From the NCBI GenBank assembly GCA_028551475.1, contig CM052361.1, forward strand, positions 193,501 to 257,500: 64,000 nt of DNA, read 5' to 3'. Positions 22,893-35,149 of this stretch are shown one piece after another. The notes under the pieces were generated by a model, which was not told the origin of the DNA, did no database searches, and saw only the letters and a list, made by a program, of their open reading frames with translations. The position numbers and the translations under genes were made by a program. Each line of letters starts with the position of its first letter. Positions within the stretch are counted from its first letter, which is position 1. This stretch comes from Casuarina equisetifolia. Lineage: Eukaryota; Streptophyta; Magnoliopsida; Fagales; Casuarinaceae.

Positions 22893-25800
22893 TCAGAAAT
22901 AGGCAAGTTGCTCAAGTTTGCGCGCCTGGAAAAACTTGCAGCGTCCTTTAGGACTTGATTCAATTTCCTCACTCTTCTTCTTGGATGTAGTGAAACCAAC
23001 ATTGCTTAATCTTAATTGCCGCTTGCCGTTACCACTGCTGGAACCATCGTCATCTGTTTTATCTGATTCCCTGCAGAAAATCCCCAGAACTCAAATCAAC
23101 AAATTGACACAAGCATCAGGAGTGGCAAAATGAGTGTGAAAACGGTAGTAGATAAACTGCTCATAAATGTCATGCTCATAATTGACAATTTCACAGAATC
23201 CAAATCATATCACTACATATAGGAATTTACCCATGTCTTCAGCTACAGAGGTTCATTTTGATTTGGCCTAGAAAGGATGAGAAATTCGGGGCAGAGGGGG
23301 GGGAGGGAGGGAGATGGGGGATTGTGTGGATGGGGCTGAAGAATCCAACAGCTAGATCAAGAAAGCCCATTGAAGTCTCATAAATCTATATTGGATGCAT
23401 CATGAATTTGACCTTTCCCTAGAGAATTTTGATCGAACGTAAAGTTGGCAGTTTTTACCATCGCTGGTGCCCTATTAAACTGCCCACTACACAATTAGAG
23501 AAAGGAAGCTAACGAATTTCTTTCATAGTGTTAGGAACCATCTAGCCCATTTTCTTTCAATCAACAAGAGATCTTTATCACTGTACATTTCCCACATTTG
23601 TGCAACTTTCCTTGGCAAACAACACTTCCTATGGCAAAGTCAAAATTCACTTCTATTCAACCCTTCTTTATGAGATATAGAAGAGTGATGGAGTAAAATA
23701 AACAAATCTAATCTAGTTGAGAATTTTCAGGTGATTATAGAAGTCAACTCAATAAGAAATCTCATAAAGAAATAAAGAAACCCAAGCATATGAATTAAAT
23801 GAGCGAATAATGAACTCTATCATTTCTTTGGTTTACTCTATCAAAAAGTAGAGCAAAAATGAAGATATTGTATTAACTAGAGAAAAAACATGCTAAAAAT
23901 TTCAAACTACAGCTATATGCTAAACAAATGATGCGGTAGCTGATTAAAATAGTACTCCCTGGAACTCAAAAGGTGCTCTGGTGTTTGCACAACAAAGTTC
24001 TAATGTGCATCTATTTGGCTCCAGCCATTAAAGGCATATCTTAAGTTTTCTTAGTTTATTTCCATGTTCCCTGAGAGTGAAATAGAGGGACAGGTAGTTA
24101 TTTAATGCACCCTCAATCAGAATCCAGAACTACAACATTAGAAGTTTGAGGTACAGAAATCTCGTAGGAGGATTTGTTATTTGGTCAGTCCTCAATAGCA
24201 AATCAGTAACCAAAGAGTAAACAAAATTGATGTTGTCCTTGAGTAGTCATTAACCTGTGAAAAAAGAAATATAAGTGAAAATCATCTTGACAATTTTTGG
24301 AAAGCTATTCTTCATTTCAACCCTCAGTTAAGCAGCTCCGGACATAGACCTAATGAAACTCACATTGGAATGCTATTTATCCAAAGGCATTATTCACGCT
24401 ATCACACCAAAATCAAGGTAGTTGAAGAATCTAATGATGCTCACCAATTCATGTCATCATTTACAGGTACTAGAACGCACACTACATTGTGTCTTTAAAT
24501 TTCCTGCATGCAACTATTTTGACATCTCGTTTTATCTTTGTTGAACTCTTTCGGTTGTATTTTGTTCTTTCACTGCTCGTTCTGACTATTTTGCATCATG
24601 TTGGACCCATATAGCAAAGAAATTTCTCTGGTCCAGGATTTATGTTGGGAAAAATACTCTCTAAACTTAGACATCTTTTGGGAGGTATCTACAAAATCGT
24701 AACAGTATTAGATAGGCTGCTATACCATCAATAGCTTCATTTATGTGCTAGATTACATGCAACCTAGTAGCTACAATGCATAGGGGCATTGAGCAATAGC
24801 GAGAAACAACACGCACATGCCGAGGACAAACCAATGCTGAAAAAATTAGAGTAGAAATTGTTGAGAAAATAACCAACAAAGACTGACCATAAGACTTCAA
24901 CGATGTCCTTGAAGTAGGGAGTGCATGTACCCCAACTAAAACGGACCAATGATGGGAATCCAAAAACAACATGTTTGTGGTGTTCCAACCAGGCCTTGGT
25001 TCCAGGATCTACACAAACAAAAACATAACCAGATTCCTCATTCCACAATTACCATCCAATATTCACCAATTTACAACATGTTCAAAAGAGAATAAAACAT
25101 TTTTCACCTCCAGGATATCCAGAACCAAAGTTTCTGTGCATGCTATCTGCTGTTTCATCCAGCACCCATTCCCGCAAGCCTCTATCTCTCGTGACCTGCA
25201 TGGATGAATAAAATATAAAGTTAGAAGCAGCCTGCATAAATTAAATGGGAGATAATGGGGAGAACAGGAAGCTAAGAACCTTTGCAACTATGCTGGCTCC
25301 GCTGACAACTGGAAAAAGACTATCAGCCTTCTTTGCAACCACAAATTTGATGGTGGGAAACCTCTCAGACAGTTTTATTCTGTATTTCTCAGGATCACCC
25401 ACCGTATCAACATAAACCTGAAATATCTCTGTGTTAAGATTTTTCTCTTATTTCTATCGCCTCATATAACTGAGTTGAACTCCCAAAAAGCTTGGCAACA
25501 GAATCAAAGCTTCAGTTTTTTATTCCAGTCTAGATATGATAGGAAACAGCTAATCAAATGCTATATGTCCTGACGTTTGCAGGTTAGATTTACTTAAAAA
25601 AACAAGAAAAGGTTCACTTGATGTCCTGAGGCAAGGATAATGAAGGGTTATTCCGAACAGAAATTTATTTTTGAAAACGTCCTAGATAGGTAAGCATGAT
25701 GTTTGGTATCAAAAATATAAATGAGATGGATGTTTATTGGACAAACCATTCTTGTTAGTCCTAATTCAGAAAGAGAAAAGGTACAATTCATAGCAAAGTT

Positions 25801-27473
25801 TTCATCATTCATACATAGTTCTTTGGTTGTATGGTCTCATGTTTTCCATTTTCTAAATCAACATATATCCGATTGCAAATGGAAATACTCCTGTGAAATA
25901 CTTGTACATGGTATGCAGACAGCATCCAATAGCATAGAAGTAGGCAGATAACCTAATAGCTCATTGCAAAGGCCAAAACCATCCATTAAGTTTTTGCTTG
26001 ATATGAAGGACGTATTACAGTTTCGTTCCACAGACAACCATATTAAACCAAGAAGCACGTATCAGTAAACAATAAATCACAAAAGTTGCAACGGCATTTA
26101 CCTCAGTTAGAAGAACACCCATGTTAAGGACCCTACTGACGAGCCCAATTGCAGAGTCATGCGATATTTCATTAAGGTTTATCTTATTTCTGTTGACAAA
26201 CAAACAGAGAAAATTAGTAAAAGTAGCAACGCAGTAACCCTAGATTCCTAGGATCTTTACTAACTTCTTTAGCATTTTGGCTGAGAGTTCTTTTGGATCT
26301 ATCACATCAACAGCCCATCCAATTGATTCATCAGACTTGAGACTTTCAAATAATTCCTCCCTCTTCTCTTCCTTTAGTGTCTTTGAATCTGCATGGTAGA
26401 GAACAGAAAATCCAGTCACTATGCAGGATGTGTGATTATTGATACCATATTGAGCAGGCAATCAGATCATAACTGAGAAGACTGTAAATTGGTCTGACGT
26501 TAAGTAATTCATCCAGATAAAAGTCTCACACTTCAACTTGAAGTGGTGGAACTGGTTGCAAATGAAAGCGCTCTTAAAATGGAAGAGAGCCAAGACAAAA
26601 CAATAGCAATAAGCCTCAAATGTTCGTCTGCAAGGTGATTATGTGTATTTTAAATCAAAATAATTGTTTCCTCTTTGAACATAAAATTTCATGTTTCCTT
26701 TCTATTGATAATCTAACTACGGGCTTGGTCTACTGACTACGCTTAGTTTGTCATCCCACTGCAATTAAAAAACTTTTCAGAAAAGAAGCATGTAATAAAG
26801 AAAAGATAAGAACCTAAATCAAGCTAAAGCATGAAGTATGCAATGAAAGGCTTATCAACTGGACTCCCCAGAGGCAACCATTTATCGTAAAACTTCTGTT
26901 CAAGCGATCAACAAAAGGATTGATGCCTGTGATAAATAACCCTGCTGTTAATTAACAATTCCATAGGATGCGCACTTCGACCACAATTGATTTAAAATGC
27001 CAAACCGCATGAAGAAATAAGTAACCATTTTCATTTTACTAGCCCTTGTCTCCTTTTTATTTAATAAATAGGATCAAGAGTGTGAAGGAACACCAAAGAA
27101 CCATCAAACATTAAGAGTTCTTTCCTGAGCATGAAAACACAATTCTCCGGAACATATAAGAAACGGATAAGAAGAAATAAAGATTAAAGTTAGGAAAGAG
27201 CCGAGAAAATGGAGTTGAAGCTGAACCTGCAAAGTTCAAAGACGAAAGAGTTTTCTCGTATGATCGAGCACAGTACAAGCACCCGTACACCATCGGTCCT
27301 GAGAAAAAACACACATAAAAAACGAGAAACGGAAAAGAAATGTATGGCGAAACCAGAAAAAAAAAAAACAGAGAAAAAGTAAAAGAACCTAAAACAGGGC
27401 CTCGGCCGGCTTCATCGATTCCCATAATGCAAGGCTTCGACCCCCATGCCGGAGGAGCATCCTCCGATCCCAT
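22893..27473 (-). CDS. RNASEH2A: Ribonuclease H2 subunit A (8 exons)
   Basis: Catalytic subunit of nuclear RNase H2, which cuts RNA in RNA/DNA hybrids and starts removal of ribonucleotides misincorporated in DNA. Exons: 27473-27389, 27298-27227, 26388-26265, 26189-26102, 25417-25280, 25195-25108, 25008-24888, 23070-22893. Together they give 297 residues, the family's usual plant length, and all phases agree. Catalytic residues are visible: D20 and E21 in [10 protein letters not shown]127 in VYVDTVG and D199 in [27 protein letters not shown] is also present. The C-terminus ends [13 protein letters not shown]. The start ATG is 18 bp from the N gap, so leader and promoter are missing. Intron 7 (about 1.8 kb) carries a G-rich tract. 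Probably functional. Confidence 0.95.
23288..23320 (+). repeat. G-rich tract in RNASEH2A intron 7
   Basis: Successive G-runs separated by one to four bases (GGGG, a run of eight or more, GGG, GGG, GGGGG) on the plus strand, the template strand for RNASEH2A. The pattern meets the usual definition of a potential G-quadruplex. Confidence 0.7.
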
Positions 27474-27491
27474 TCTCTTACTACCTCAGCA

Positions 27492-27991
27492 NNNNNNNNN
27501 NNNNNNNNNNNNNNNNNNNNNNNNNNNNNNNNNNNNNNNNNNNNNNNNNNNNNNNNNNNNNNNNNNNNNNNNNNNNNNNNNNNNNNNNNNNNNNNNNNNN
27601 NNNNNNNNNNNNNNNNNNNNNNNNNNNNNNNNNNNNNNNNNNNNNNNNNNNNNNNNNNNNNNNNNNNNNNNNNNNNNNNNNNNNNNNNNNNNNNNNNNNN
27701 NNNNNNNNNNNNNNNNNNNNNNNNNNNNNNNNNNNNNNNNNNNNNNNNNNNNNNNNNNNNNNNNNNNNNNNNNNNNNNNNNNNNNNNNNNNNNNNNNNNN
27801 NNNNNNNNNNNNNNNNNNNNNNNNNNNNNNNNNNNNNNNNNNNNNNNNNNNNNNNNNNNNNNNNNNNNNNNNNNNNNNNNNNNNNNNNNNNNNNNNNNNN
27901 NNNNNNNNNNNNNNNNNNNNNNNNNNNNNNNNNNNNNNNNNNNNNNNNNNNNNNNNNNNNNNNNNNNNNNNNNNNNNNNNNNNNNNNNNNN
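27492..27991. other. Assembly gap of 500 N
   Basis: Exactly 500 undetermined bases, a common placeholder length. It separates the RNASEH2A start from copia copy B, so the junction and the true distance are unknown. Confidence 0.98.
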
Positions 27992-30646
27992 TTGCGTTCA
28001 ACAATCCCATTTTGCTGAGGGGTATAGGTGCAAGAACTCTCATGGAGGATGCCGTGAGAGGAGAAGAAGGACGAACAGTCATGATTAAAAAAATCACGGG
28101 CATTGTCCGTACGAACACGTTGAACGGAGGTGTGAAATTGGGTTTTGATAAGGGTAAAAAAACGGATGAGATGGGAGAGGACTTGGGACTTAGATTGCAT
28201 GAGAAAGACCCAAGTACCTCGAGAATAGTCATCGACAAGAGTAAGAAAAAAATGAGAACCATCACGATGGGGCGTGTGGTAAGGCCCCCAAATGTCGATG
28301 TGAAGGAGAGCAAAAAGAGAAGTGGTACGAGAAGAGCTGGAAGGGAAAGGGTTCCTGGATTGTTTAGCGAGGGGGCAAACGGGACATTGAGGGTGAGGGA
28401 AGGTGGCACTGTGGCCTAAATGTTGATGAAAAAGAGAAATATTATTAATATTATTGGCGTTACAAAAGGAGCCCTGAAACAGGGAATTAGAAGAAGGGAA
28501 GATAAAATTCACAGGAAAAGAAACCCAAAAATAGAGACCATGAACGACCCTACCCAAGCCCATCAGTTTGCCAGTCGAACGGGCCTGAAAAAGACAAAAT
28601 TGAGAATCAGAAATAAGGTGACAATTATTGGAAGCACAAACTTTGGAAACGAAAATGAGATTAAATTGGAATTCGGGAACAAAAAGAACATTATGGAGGG
28701 TGAGGTGTGGCTAAGAGTAACGTCGCCAATTTGGGTGACAGAGGTAATGTTCCCATTAGGGAGGCGGACGGTAGTGAAGGGGTGATTATTGTGAATTTTG
28801 GAAAAAAATTTTGGGTGGCAAATAATATGGTCACTGGCACCAGAGTCAATAATCCATGCATGAGAAGAAATCGAGCTCATAAGACAGAAAGATGTACCTG
28901 CAAAATTGCTAATTTTGTCTAGAATGCCGACATTGGAAAGGGCTTGCACGATTTGTTTGAGCTGATTCTCGCTGAGAGGATGTTCAATTTGTTCCCCAGA
29001 AATAGCAGTAAGTTGATTTATGGAGGCTTCCTTGTCAGAGGTGTTGCGGTCCGTGGGCTTGCCATGAAGACGCCAGCACTGGGCCTTAGAATGGTTGGGC
29101 CTCTTGCAATATTCACAGACCACGCTACTGGATCGCGAGCGGGCTGAGTTCAGGCCGCGCGAGCCCGTAAAAGAGCGCGAGGAGCGCACGCCGTTAGATC
29201 GTTTGACCGCGGGGGCTGGCGTGGCGTCATGAAAGGCGTCAGATCCATGCGCGCCTGAAGGGAAAAAGGGGCCTTCAGATCTAGGGTTATGATCTGGGCC
29301 GTCCATCCCATAGTGAGAAGGCGCAAGGTCATTTCCTGTGTGACCTAAGCGCGCCGCCTGGGTGACCCAGCCACCAGGAACAGAGCGACCAGCAACGAGG
29401 CGCGAGGAAGGAGGAGCCCGAGCTGAGAGGACGACCGTGTCACCGACGCGAAGGTATTCAGAGGATGCGAGACGGTGATTTTCTTCCTGAACGGCGAGAT
29501 GGAAGACACGGCGGATGGACGGCGGCAGCTCCATGGTAAGAACCTGTGATCGTAAAGGTGAGTAAGATTCATTTAGAATCAATAAAAATGGGTTACCCGA
29601 TCTTGTTCTTTGATGGAGCGGTACTGCCGTATGGTTGCTTCCGGTCCATCGAGTTTCTCTTCGACGCTGTCTAGTTCATTGCAAATCGCGGCGAAGCGAT
29701 TGAAACAGACAACCACGGAGAGGTTGCCTTGTTTCAATTCGGTAAGGGCTTGGTGAAGCTGGAAACGCTTCACCCGATCGGCCTTGCTGTACATCTCTGT
29801 GATACTGTCCCAGAGAGTGTGAGCATCCTCCGTGGGAGGTAGACCGGCAACGACGTCCGGGGCAATGCAGTTGCCGAGCCATGTGCGGACCAACTGCGAA
29901 CATTTTTGCCATTGCTTGGCGAGACGCTCGTCGGAGGGAACGGGGATGGTTCCGTCAAGGAAACCATCCTTGTCCTTGGTGACGAGAGCGCAATGGATGT
30001 CGCGAGCCCAGATAATGAAGTTATCGGTGCCGGTGAGTTGATGGCCGATCAAATGGAGTTCTGGTCTGTCAGACGCCGCCGTGTAGAGGGCATCACCAGT
30101 CTCCAGGCGGTTGCGAACGAAGCCAAAATTAGGGAAAGGGCCCGACAGAAATGTCGGGTAGGGATCCGACCTGAGTTGAACCGGAAAAGAATTGGGGAAA
30201 GTTTCTGGGTTGGGGAACGGGTAGGGGTCCGGCCCCGACCCGACGGGACCTGACCCAAGGGAGGGCCCGAGAGGAGGCAAACCAGACCCGAGATAAGGCC
30301 CGCCCCCAGTTGGGGCAGAATCAGGGTGGGCTGCAGACAATGGGTTCAGACCATCGGGGTGGACGGTGGGTAGGCCCAATGGAGAAGGGCCTAGACTCGG
30401 TTGCGAAGGCTGGGCTGGAGGCGCAGAGTAAACATAAGGGTGGGGCATCATAACGGGCCACCCAGAGGAGGGTGCCGTGTAGGGAAACCAGGCCAGTGGA
30501 TGAGCTGGAATAGGCTGAGGTGGAACAGCCAAGGTTGAGCCGGTAGAACCCAGGGCTGGTGTGGGGTTTTCATTGGTAGGGGAAGGTGGCTCATACGTGA
30601 TATCCTCAATGATGGGAGCATCAAGGTCTTGACTGGCAGAAGGCAT
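27992..30646 (-). pseudogene. Ty1/copia gag-protease-integrase remnant, copy B
   Basis: Homologous to copy A from 30646 down to 28540, then continues where copy A is cut: GAG-pre-integrase region (HQHLGH, about 28420) and integrase core (DIWGPYHTPH, FLTLVDDYSRGTWVFLM, VRTDNARDF, PQQNGIVER) up to the gap. RT and RNase H would lie in or beyond the gap. Two single-base losses relative to copy A shift the frame: one near 29587 in gag and one near 28709 just after the protease. Where copy A has a stop after the protease, copy B reads through. Both copies are defective but through different lesions. Confidence 0.92.
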
Positions 30647-30807
30647 GATGAAAGGTAAAAAAAACTCTCTTTTGGTTGTTTCTACGTATTGGATTACTAA
30701 TTGCTACGCCGGAGTGCTAACGTATTTTGCAGGTTAGAGTAAAAAACGGGAGTTAAAAAAAAGACATAGATGATCAGAACAAGAAGCGGAAGCGGGAAGA
30801 AAAATTT

Positions 30808-30821
30808 GGCTCTTGATACCA
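30808..30821 (-). other. Primer binding site of copia copy B
   Basis: Same tRNA-Met complement as copy A (minus strand TGGTATCAAGAGCC), directly beside the LTR. Confidence 0.9.
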
Positions 30822-31073
30822 TGTAACAAGAGGAAAAAGAGAAAACGGGCCAGTGTTTGGGAATTGTATATTTACTTGCTCAAGTAATTCAGTACAAGAC
30901 TCGTCCTTATATAACAGAAGGACCAAACTAACATGGAAAGAATATAGACAATGAACGAAATATTACATTAATTCATATACAAGTAATATCCATAATAAAC
31001 CTATGCCATAAGGAAAGAATATGGACCTATATCAGGAAAATATAAACTGGAATATGCGGACGTATCTCCAACA
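30822..31073 (-). mobile_element. 5' LTR of copia copy B (252 bp)
   Basis: Same ends, length and TATA box as the LTR at 6872-7123, and flanked by the same kinesin sequence. It therefore arose by duplication rather than by an independent insertion. Confidence 0.9.
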
Positions 31074-31483
31074 CATAAGGCTGATCTTATCATATATTCC
31101 TAGATGAATAAGTTTGTTACCTTTCCTATTGCAGTAGACTGAGTTTGAAGGTTGGTACTTTCAATAACAATTGAAAGTATCATGTGAGACCTTGAACTTT
31201 CTCTACTCATTCGAGTTTCTGATGTATGTCGTAATTTGATTCCTCTTTAAATAATGCTTTTCAATTTCTCAATTGTCGAAAATGAAACGATAGTCACATT
31301 CTCCACAACGACCATACCCTAACATCACAAAATACTTTGATATCAAGAGAAGCTTTTAAAGAGGAACAATATTAACTAACTAGACCAATCATAATCCATA
31401 ACATTGACCGTTTTGCAAATTGAAACTCTTCACAATATTTCTCATAAGAATATATCACAAGGGTACTAAATAATGACACTTGC

Positions 31484-31711
31484 CTTTAAATCTTTCTTAA
31501 TATCCAATTTTAAGCTTTCCACATCACTTGGTTTAAGAAGATCTACAAGACTATCCTTGTATAATTCCACCATATATGCCTGCACTAACACAAAAATAAT
31601 ATCAAGTCTGAGACAATACGTGCATATATGACATTATCATGAGGAACAGGAAAAGTAAGAGAAATTACCTTCATTGAAAACGAGAGTTTCTTGCTATCTC
31701 GTCCTATAATT
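31484..31711 (-). pseudogene. Kinesin motor exon and part-exon, duplicated copy
   Basis: Contains the exon at 31579-31484 (equivalent to 7629-7534, AYMVELYKDSLVDLL) with the same GC donor, and only the last 43 bp of the P-loop exon (31711-31669). No other kinesin exons are nearby, so this fragment cannot make a motor. Confidence 0.92.
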
Positions 31712-34700
31712 GAGTGAAAGAGAAAACTTTCTTCCGAAACACATTGACCAACTATATCCTTTCAGTATTAGTTGCATTTCTTATTGACATCTTATGGAAC
31801 TAAAAAAATGTGATTATTTGGTATTCAACTACCACTTTTATAGAAGTCCTGCATGAACAGGCTAAAGGCATAGCCATTATGGTTTTGCGCAACATAAGTG
31901 AATAGCAAGTTTTGAGCCTCACTGGACTAAAATGCATGTCAGAATTACAGAACCTTAATGCTTGTCACCAATGGCCTCCTCAACCAAAAACGAAGTAGTG
32001 ATCAAGTCATGGCTCAACGCCATCTAGGTATGTGACTTATAAATGCCTTATAAATTCTCTAGCAAATAAAACATGTACGCCATATAGAGAAAAAGAGTGA
32101 CATGCAATGCCTTTAACGGTTAAATACCATGTTCCAGATTCAAGCACATGACATCATTTGACCCACTTGATCCCATGGTTTTAACATAGGTAGGCAGATG
32201 CACTTACCTAATGCACACGCACACACACACACACACACACCACACACGTGTGTGTGTATATACAAACACAGACAATATGAAGAACTATGATGGAAAATCT
32301 ATTAGCCATAGCTAAAGTTTGAGCTGGTAAAAACATAAAGAAGATCAGGTTCTCTTTCTCTACTTAAGCATTCTAATCCCATACGTCTTTAATCTAACAG
32401 TTGGAAAGCAATTATGCTGGATCAACCCAAAATATAATGTGCACGATGGTAACATGGCAATGTGCAATCAATACAATTGAAAAGTTGACCAACAATAATA
32501 TATGTCAGAAGAAAAATTGGAGACAAGCACAGTAGAAAAAGAGGTTGTTCTGTGATATAATGCATAGTATGTAATACAGCAAATTGCAATCCATACAATG
32601 ATAAGAAAAAAATCAACTTCCAATGATATCACTCAACAGAGAGTTTCAGGAAAAGCATACAAAAACATAGGTTTGTAGGGATTTCAAAGCGTTGTAATTT
32701 GGAATTGACTCTCTCTAAGTACTTGTTCTGCTAAATTTGGTTCACTACGAGTTACATGGGTAAAAGCATATCTGTTGAGGGAGGAGATTTTGGAATATAA
32801 CTCAGCTCACTAAGTACTCTTTGAGATGGTAAACACCAAAAATATTCTTGGGTTTAATAGATACAGCAAACCCTTGTCACAAACATCAAATTGGTAATGG
32901 TAGTAACACCTTCCTTTCTATGTGATCCTCAATGAATTTGTTTCAAAATTATTGATGTCATGGTATGCAGTTAGGCATCCATCAGTTTCTGGCTGCATAC
33001 TCAAAGCTCCAGGAACATATATAATCAGTTTGGCTCACATTCACAACAAAAGTTGTCAGAGGATGATCAGAAGAAATTACTCTATTTCTCTTTTAGATAT
33101 CAATGACTAAGATTTTCATGTTACAAAAAGAAACCCTGGAATGAAAACTTCCAGTTGCAGGGTTGTTTGTCCATTCCACCCAATACCAAAACCATGGCTT
33201 CTCACTAACAAGCGCTGTAATGTAATTTTTCCTTGGAAGAAAATAATTTTCAGCCAGTTATACATTACAAAAATTAGGGTCCACATGCTCTTGAAAGAGT
33301 AAAAAGAGAATAACCAAACTTGAACTGCTAATTTCCAAATTTGAAATTGTCATTCCAGTAATTGCAGGAATTTGCACATAGAAAACCCTGTAACTAAATG
33401 ATGTAAACTCCCCGCAAAATCATCATTTCCCCTTTTTATAAAAAGAACTAGTTGATAGACAAAAATTGCACCTAAATGCACAAACTAAGTTTGTCTGATA
33501 TAAAGACAACACACACAGAAAAACACAACAACAAACCTAAGGATTTCCTACGCATCAAGCATATACACAAAGTTCAAAATTTCTTATACAAAGAAGCTGT
33601 CATATAATTAACCCCGGGAATATCCACCAACAGTAAGTAGTGTCCATAATAGCCAACATAGACACTACTTAGCTAAGATCACATTTCTGTTCCTCACAGA
33701 AGTCTTTACAATAGCAAACTACAAAGATGCATTCACCGCAAGACCAATGAAAGTATCATAAGTGCAATGGGTGAACTTGGGAGAAAAACAAACACTATAG
33801 TAATTCTAGCACTGACAAGTTATAAACAAGGTTCCATAAACCAATGCTCAACAGCAAAACTTGTACACCTCAACCACCAAGACGCAAATACACATATTGT
33901 GCTAGCACTTTAGCATATTTTTGAACTAAAACATGGAGATTTACCATTATTAAGCTTTATTAGGGCCCTTAGAAACAATTCCTTATCTTTCAATGGAGCA
34001 GACACCTTCCCAGAGATTGAACAACCCATTTTGGTAAGTAAAACTGATCACATTATACCACTCAGCGATCTGAGCACACTAAGAACAAAGGGCATTCTGG
34101 AGACATAATACCATTATCAGTTATCCTTTTTCACATTAGCAAACCAGGATCCTTTCTCTATGTGACTCCTCTAACATCTATAGTAAGGGTGTTAACTGTT
34201 GAAACAATATCCATTCCCAGCAGAACACCGACTGTCAAAGAAAGATTTAGGGTATTGAATTTCCTCATTAAATTTTATTTTCTTGAATCCACCAGTCCAA
34301 AACCTTGAAATAGCCCGCATAAACACCCACATTGGAGCATAGTGCTAGAAACATCTACCCTAATTAGTGGTGTATGGATTTTTAACTTCATCCCTTACTT
34401 TGCCCGACGCTCTTGTATTGCTTGAGTGTAGTTTCAGTATTCTTGTTTCACTTCATACTACTCAACAGAGTGTAGTTCCATTACTCTGGTTTCTTAATTT
34501 TTTGAAATCTCATAATGGTTTCATTTTAAATAACTGTGCGGAAACAAAATTGCTAACAATTAAATAGTGAATAAGAACGGCACCGTGTATGGACAATGAA
34601 TATAGCAGTCTAATAACAATCACATCATGATTAAAAGCATAAGAAGAGAATATATTAATTCTTCCATAAATGTAGCCTCAAAATACCTCTCTAGCAAAAG

Positions 34701-34898
34701 CAAACCGGATAAAAAAAAAAACGGTAGTAATAAAAACTTAGAACGTCACTAACTTCGCGACCATACAGGGGAACTCAATATAAACAAAGTCTAACAGTGA
34801 AACCAAACTCCAAAGAAACAACAAAAAACCGAAACTCCTAAAAATCAACAACACCACTCGATGAAACACAAGAAGCAAGGGTTTCATTTGAGAATTAC
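31712..34898. other. Long stretch without recognised genes
   Basis: Holds a CA/TG dinucleotide run (see 32211-32262) and otherwise unique non-coding sequence. It may be intron or former gene body of the AMMECR1-like gene at 34899-35002, but none of that family's later conserved segments (FVTWKK, RGCIGT) could be found here. A short frame on the minus strand near 33950-34035, starting MGCSISG and followed by a possible splice donor, was not recognised. Confidence 0.5.
32211..32262. repeat. CA/TG microsatellite with palindromic centre
   Basis: An ACACAC run of about 30 bp passes through CACACACGTGTGTGTG into TATATAC, so the two halves can pair with each other. Confidence 0.9.
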
Positions 34899-35002
34899 TG
34901 ATGACCCTCCTCGAAGCCCGGAGGAGGATCATCTTCGCTGTTGTAGTGAGCAACAAGCGTGTCGAAGCAGAACACCACCATCTCCCGGTTTGCCGACACC
35001 AT
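34899..35002 (-). pseudogene. First exon of an AMMECR1-domain gene, orphaned
   Basis: The minus-strand frame from ATG at 35002 reads MVSANREMVVFCFDTLVAHY, then DPPPGFEEGH, and stops in phase 2 at a good splice donor (CA|GTAATT). This is the N-terminus of the conserved AMMECR1 family (plant homologs of about 200 residues, function not well defined). No later exon is recognisable to the left; instead comes non-coding DNA and then the duplicated copia/kinesin segment. To the right a truncated copia begins about 110-150 bp upstream of the ATG, so promoter and leader are probably lost too. Inferred to be a gene broken on both sides; an unusually long first intron cannot be excluded. Confidence 0.75.
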
Positions 35003-35149
35003 TTTTCCTCGTTACAACCAACCAAACAACCACAAAAAATGAAAACGTTTCTCAATGTATTCGATCTTGCTCTGATCAAAGCTATCGGAACGAGACTCTT
35101 CAACCCTACCGCTTAGATTACAACACGGAGCGAGCGAGAAAGACGAATT

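Larger units (their letters stand above)
28540..31711 (-). repeat. Segmental duplication, copy B
   Basis: Direct-orientation copy of 4588-7761, offset 23.95 kb. The flanking kinesin part (31074-31711) differs from copy A at only a handful of positions. After 31711 the similarity ends abruptly in the middle of a kinesin exon. Confidence 0.95.

Noticed and set aside
27340..28419. Long frames running through the N block on both strands
   Set aside because: They are open only because undetermined bases contain no stops; just the minus-strand copia integrase part outside the gap is real.
33950..34035. Short minus-strand frame beginning MGCSISG with a downstream GT
   Set aside because: Fewer than 30 codons, not recognised and without partner exons; the kinase proteins that begin similarly do not match further.
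34738..35103. 121-codon minus-strand frame around the AMMECR1 exon
   Set aside because: Out of frame with the conserved AMMECR1 start.
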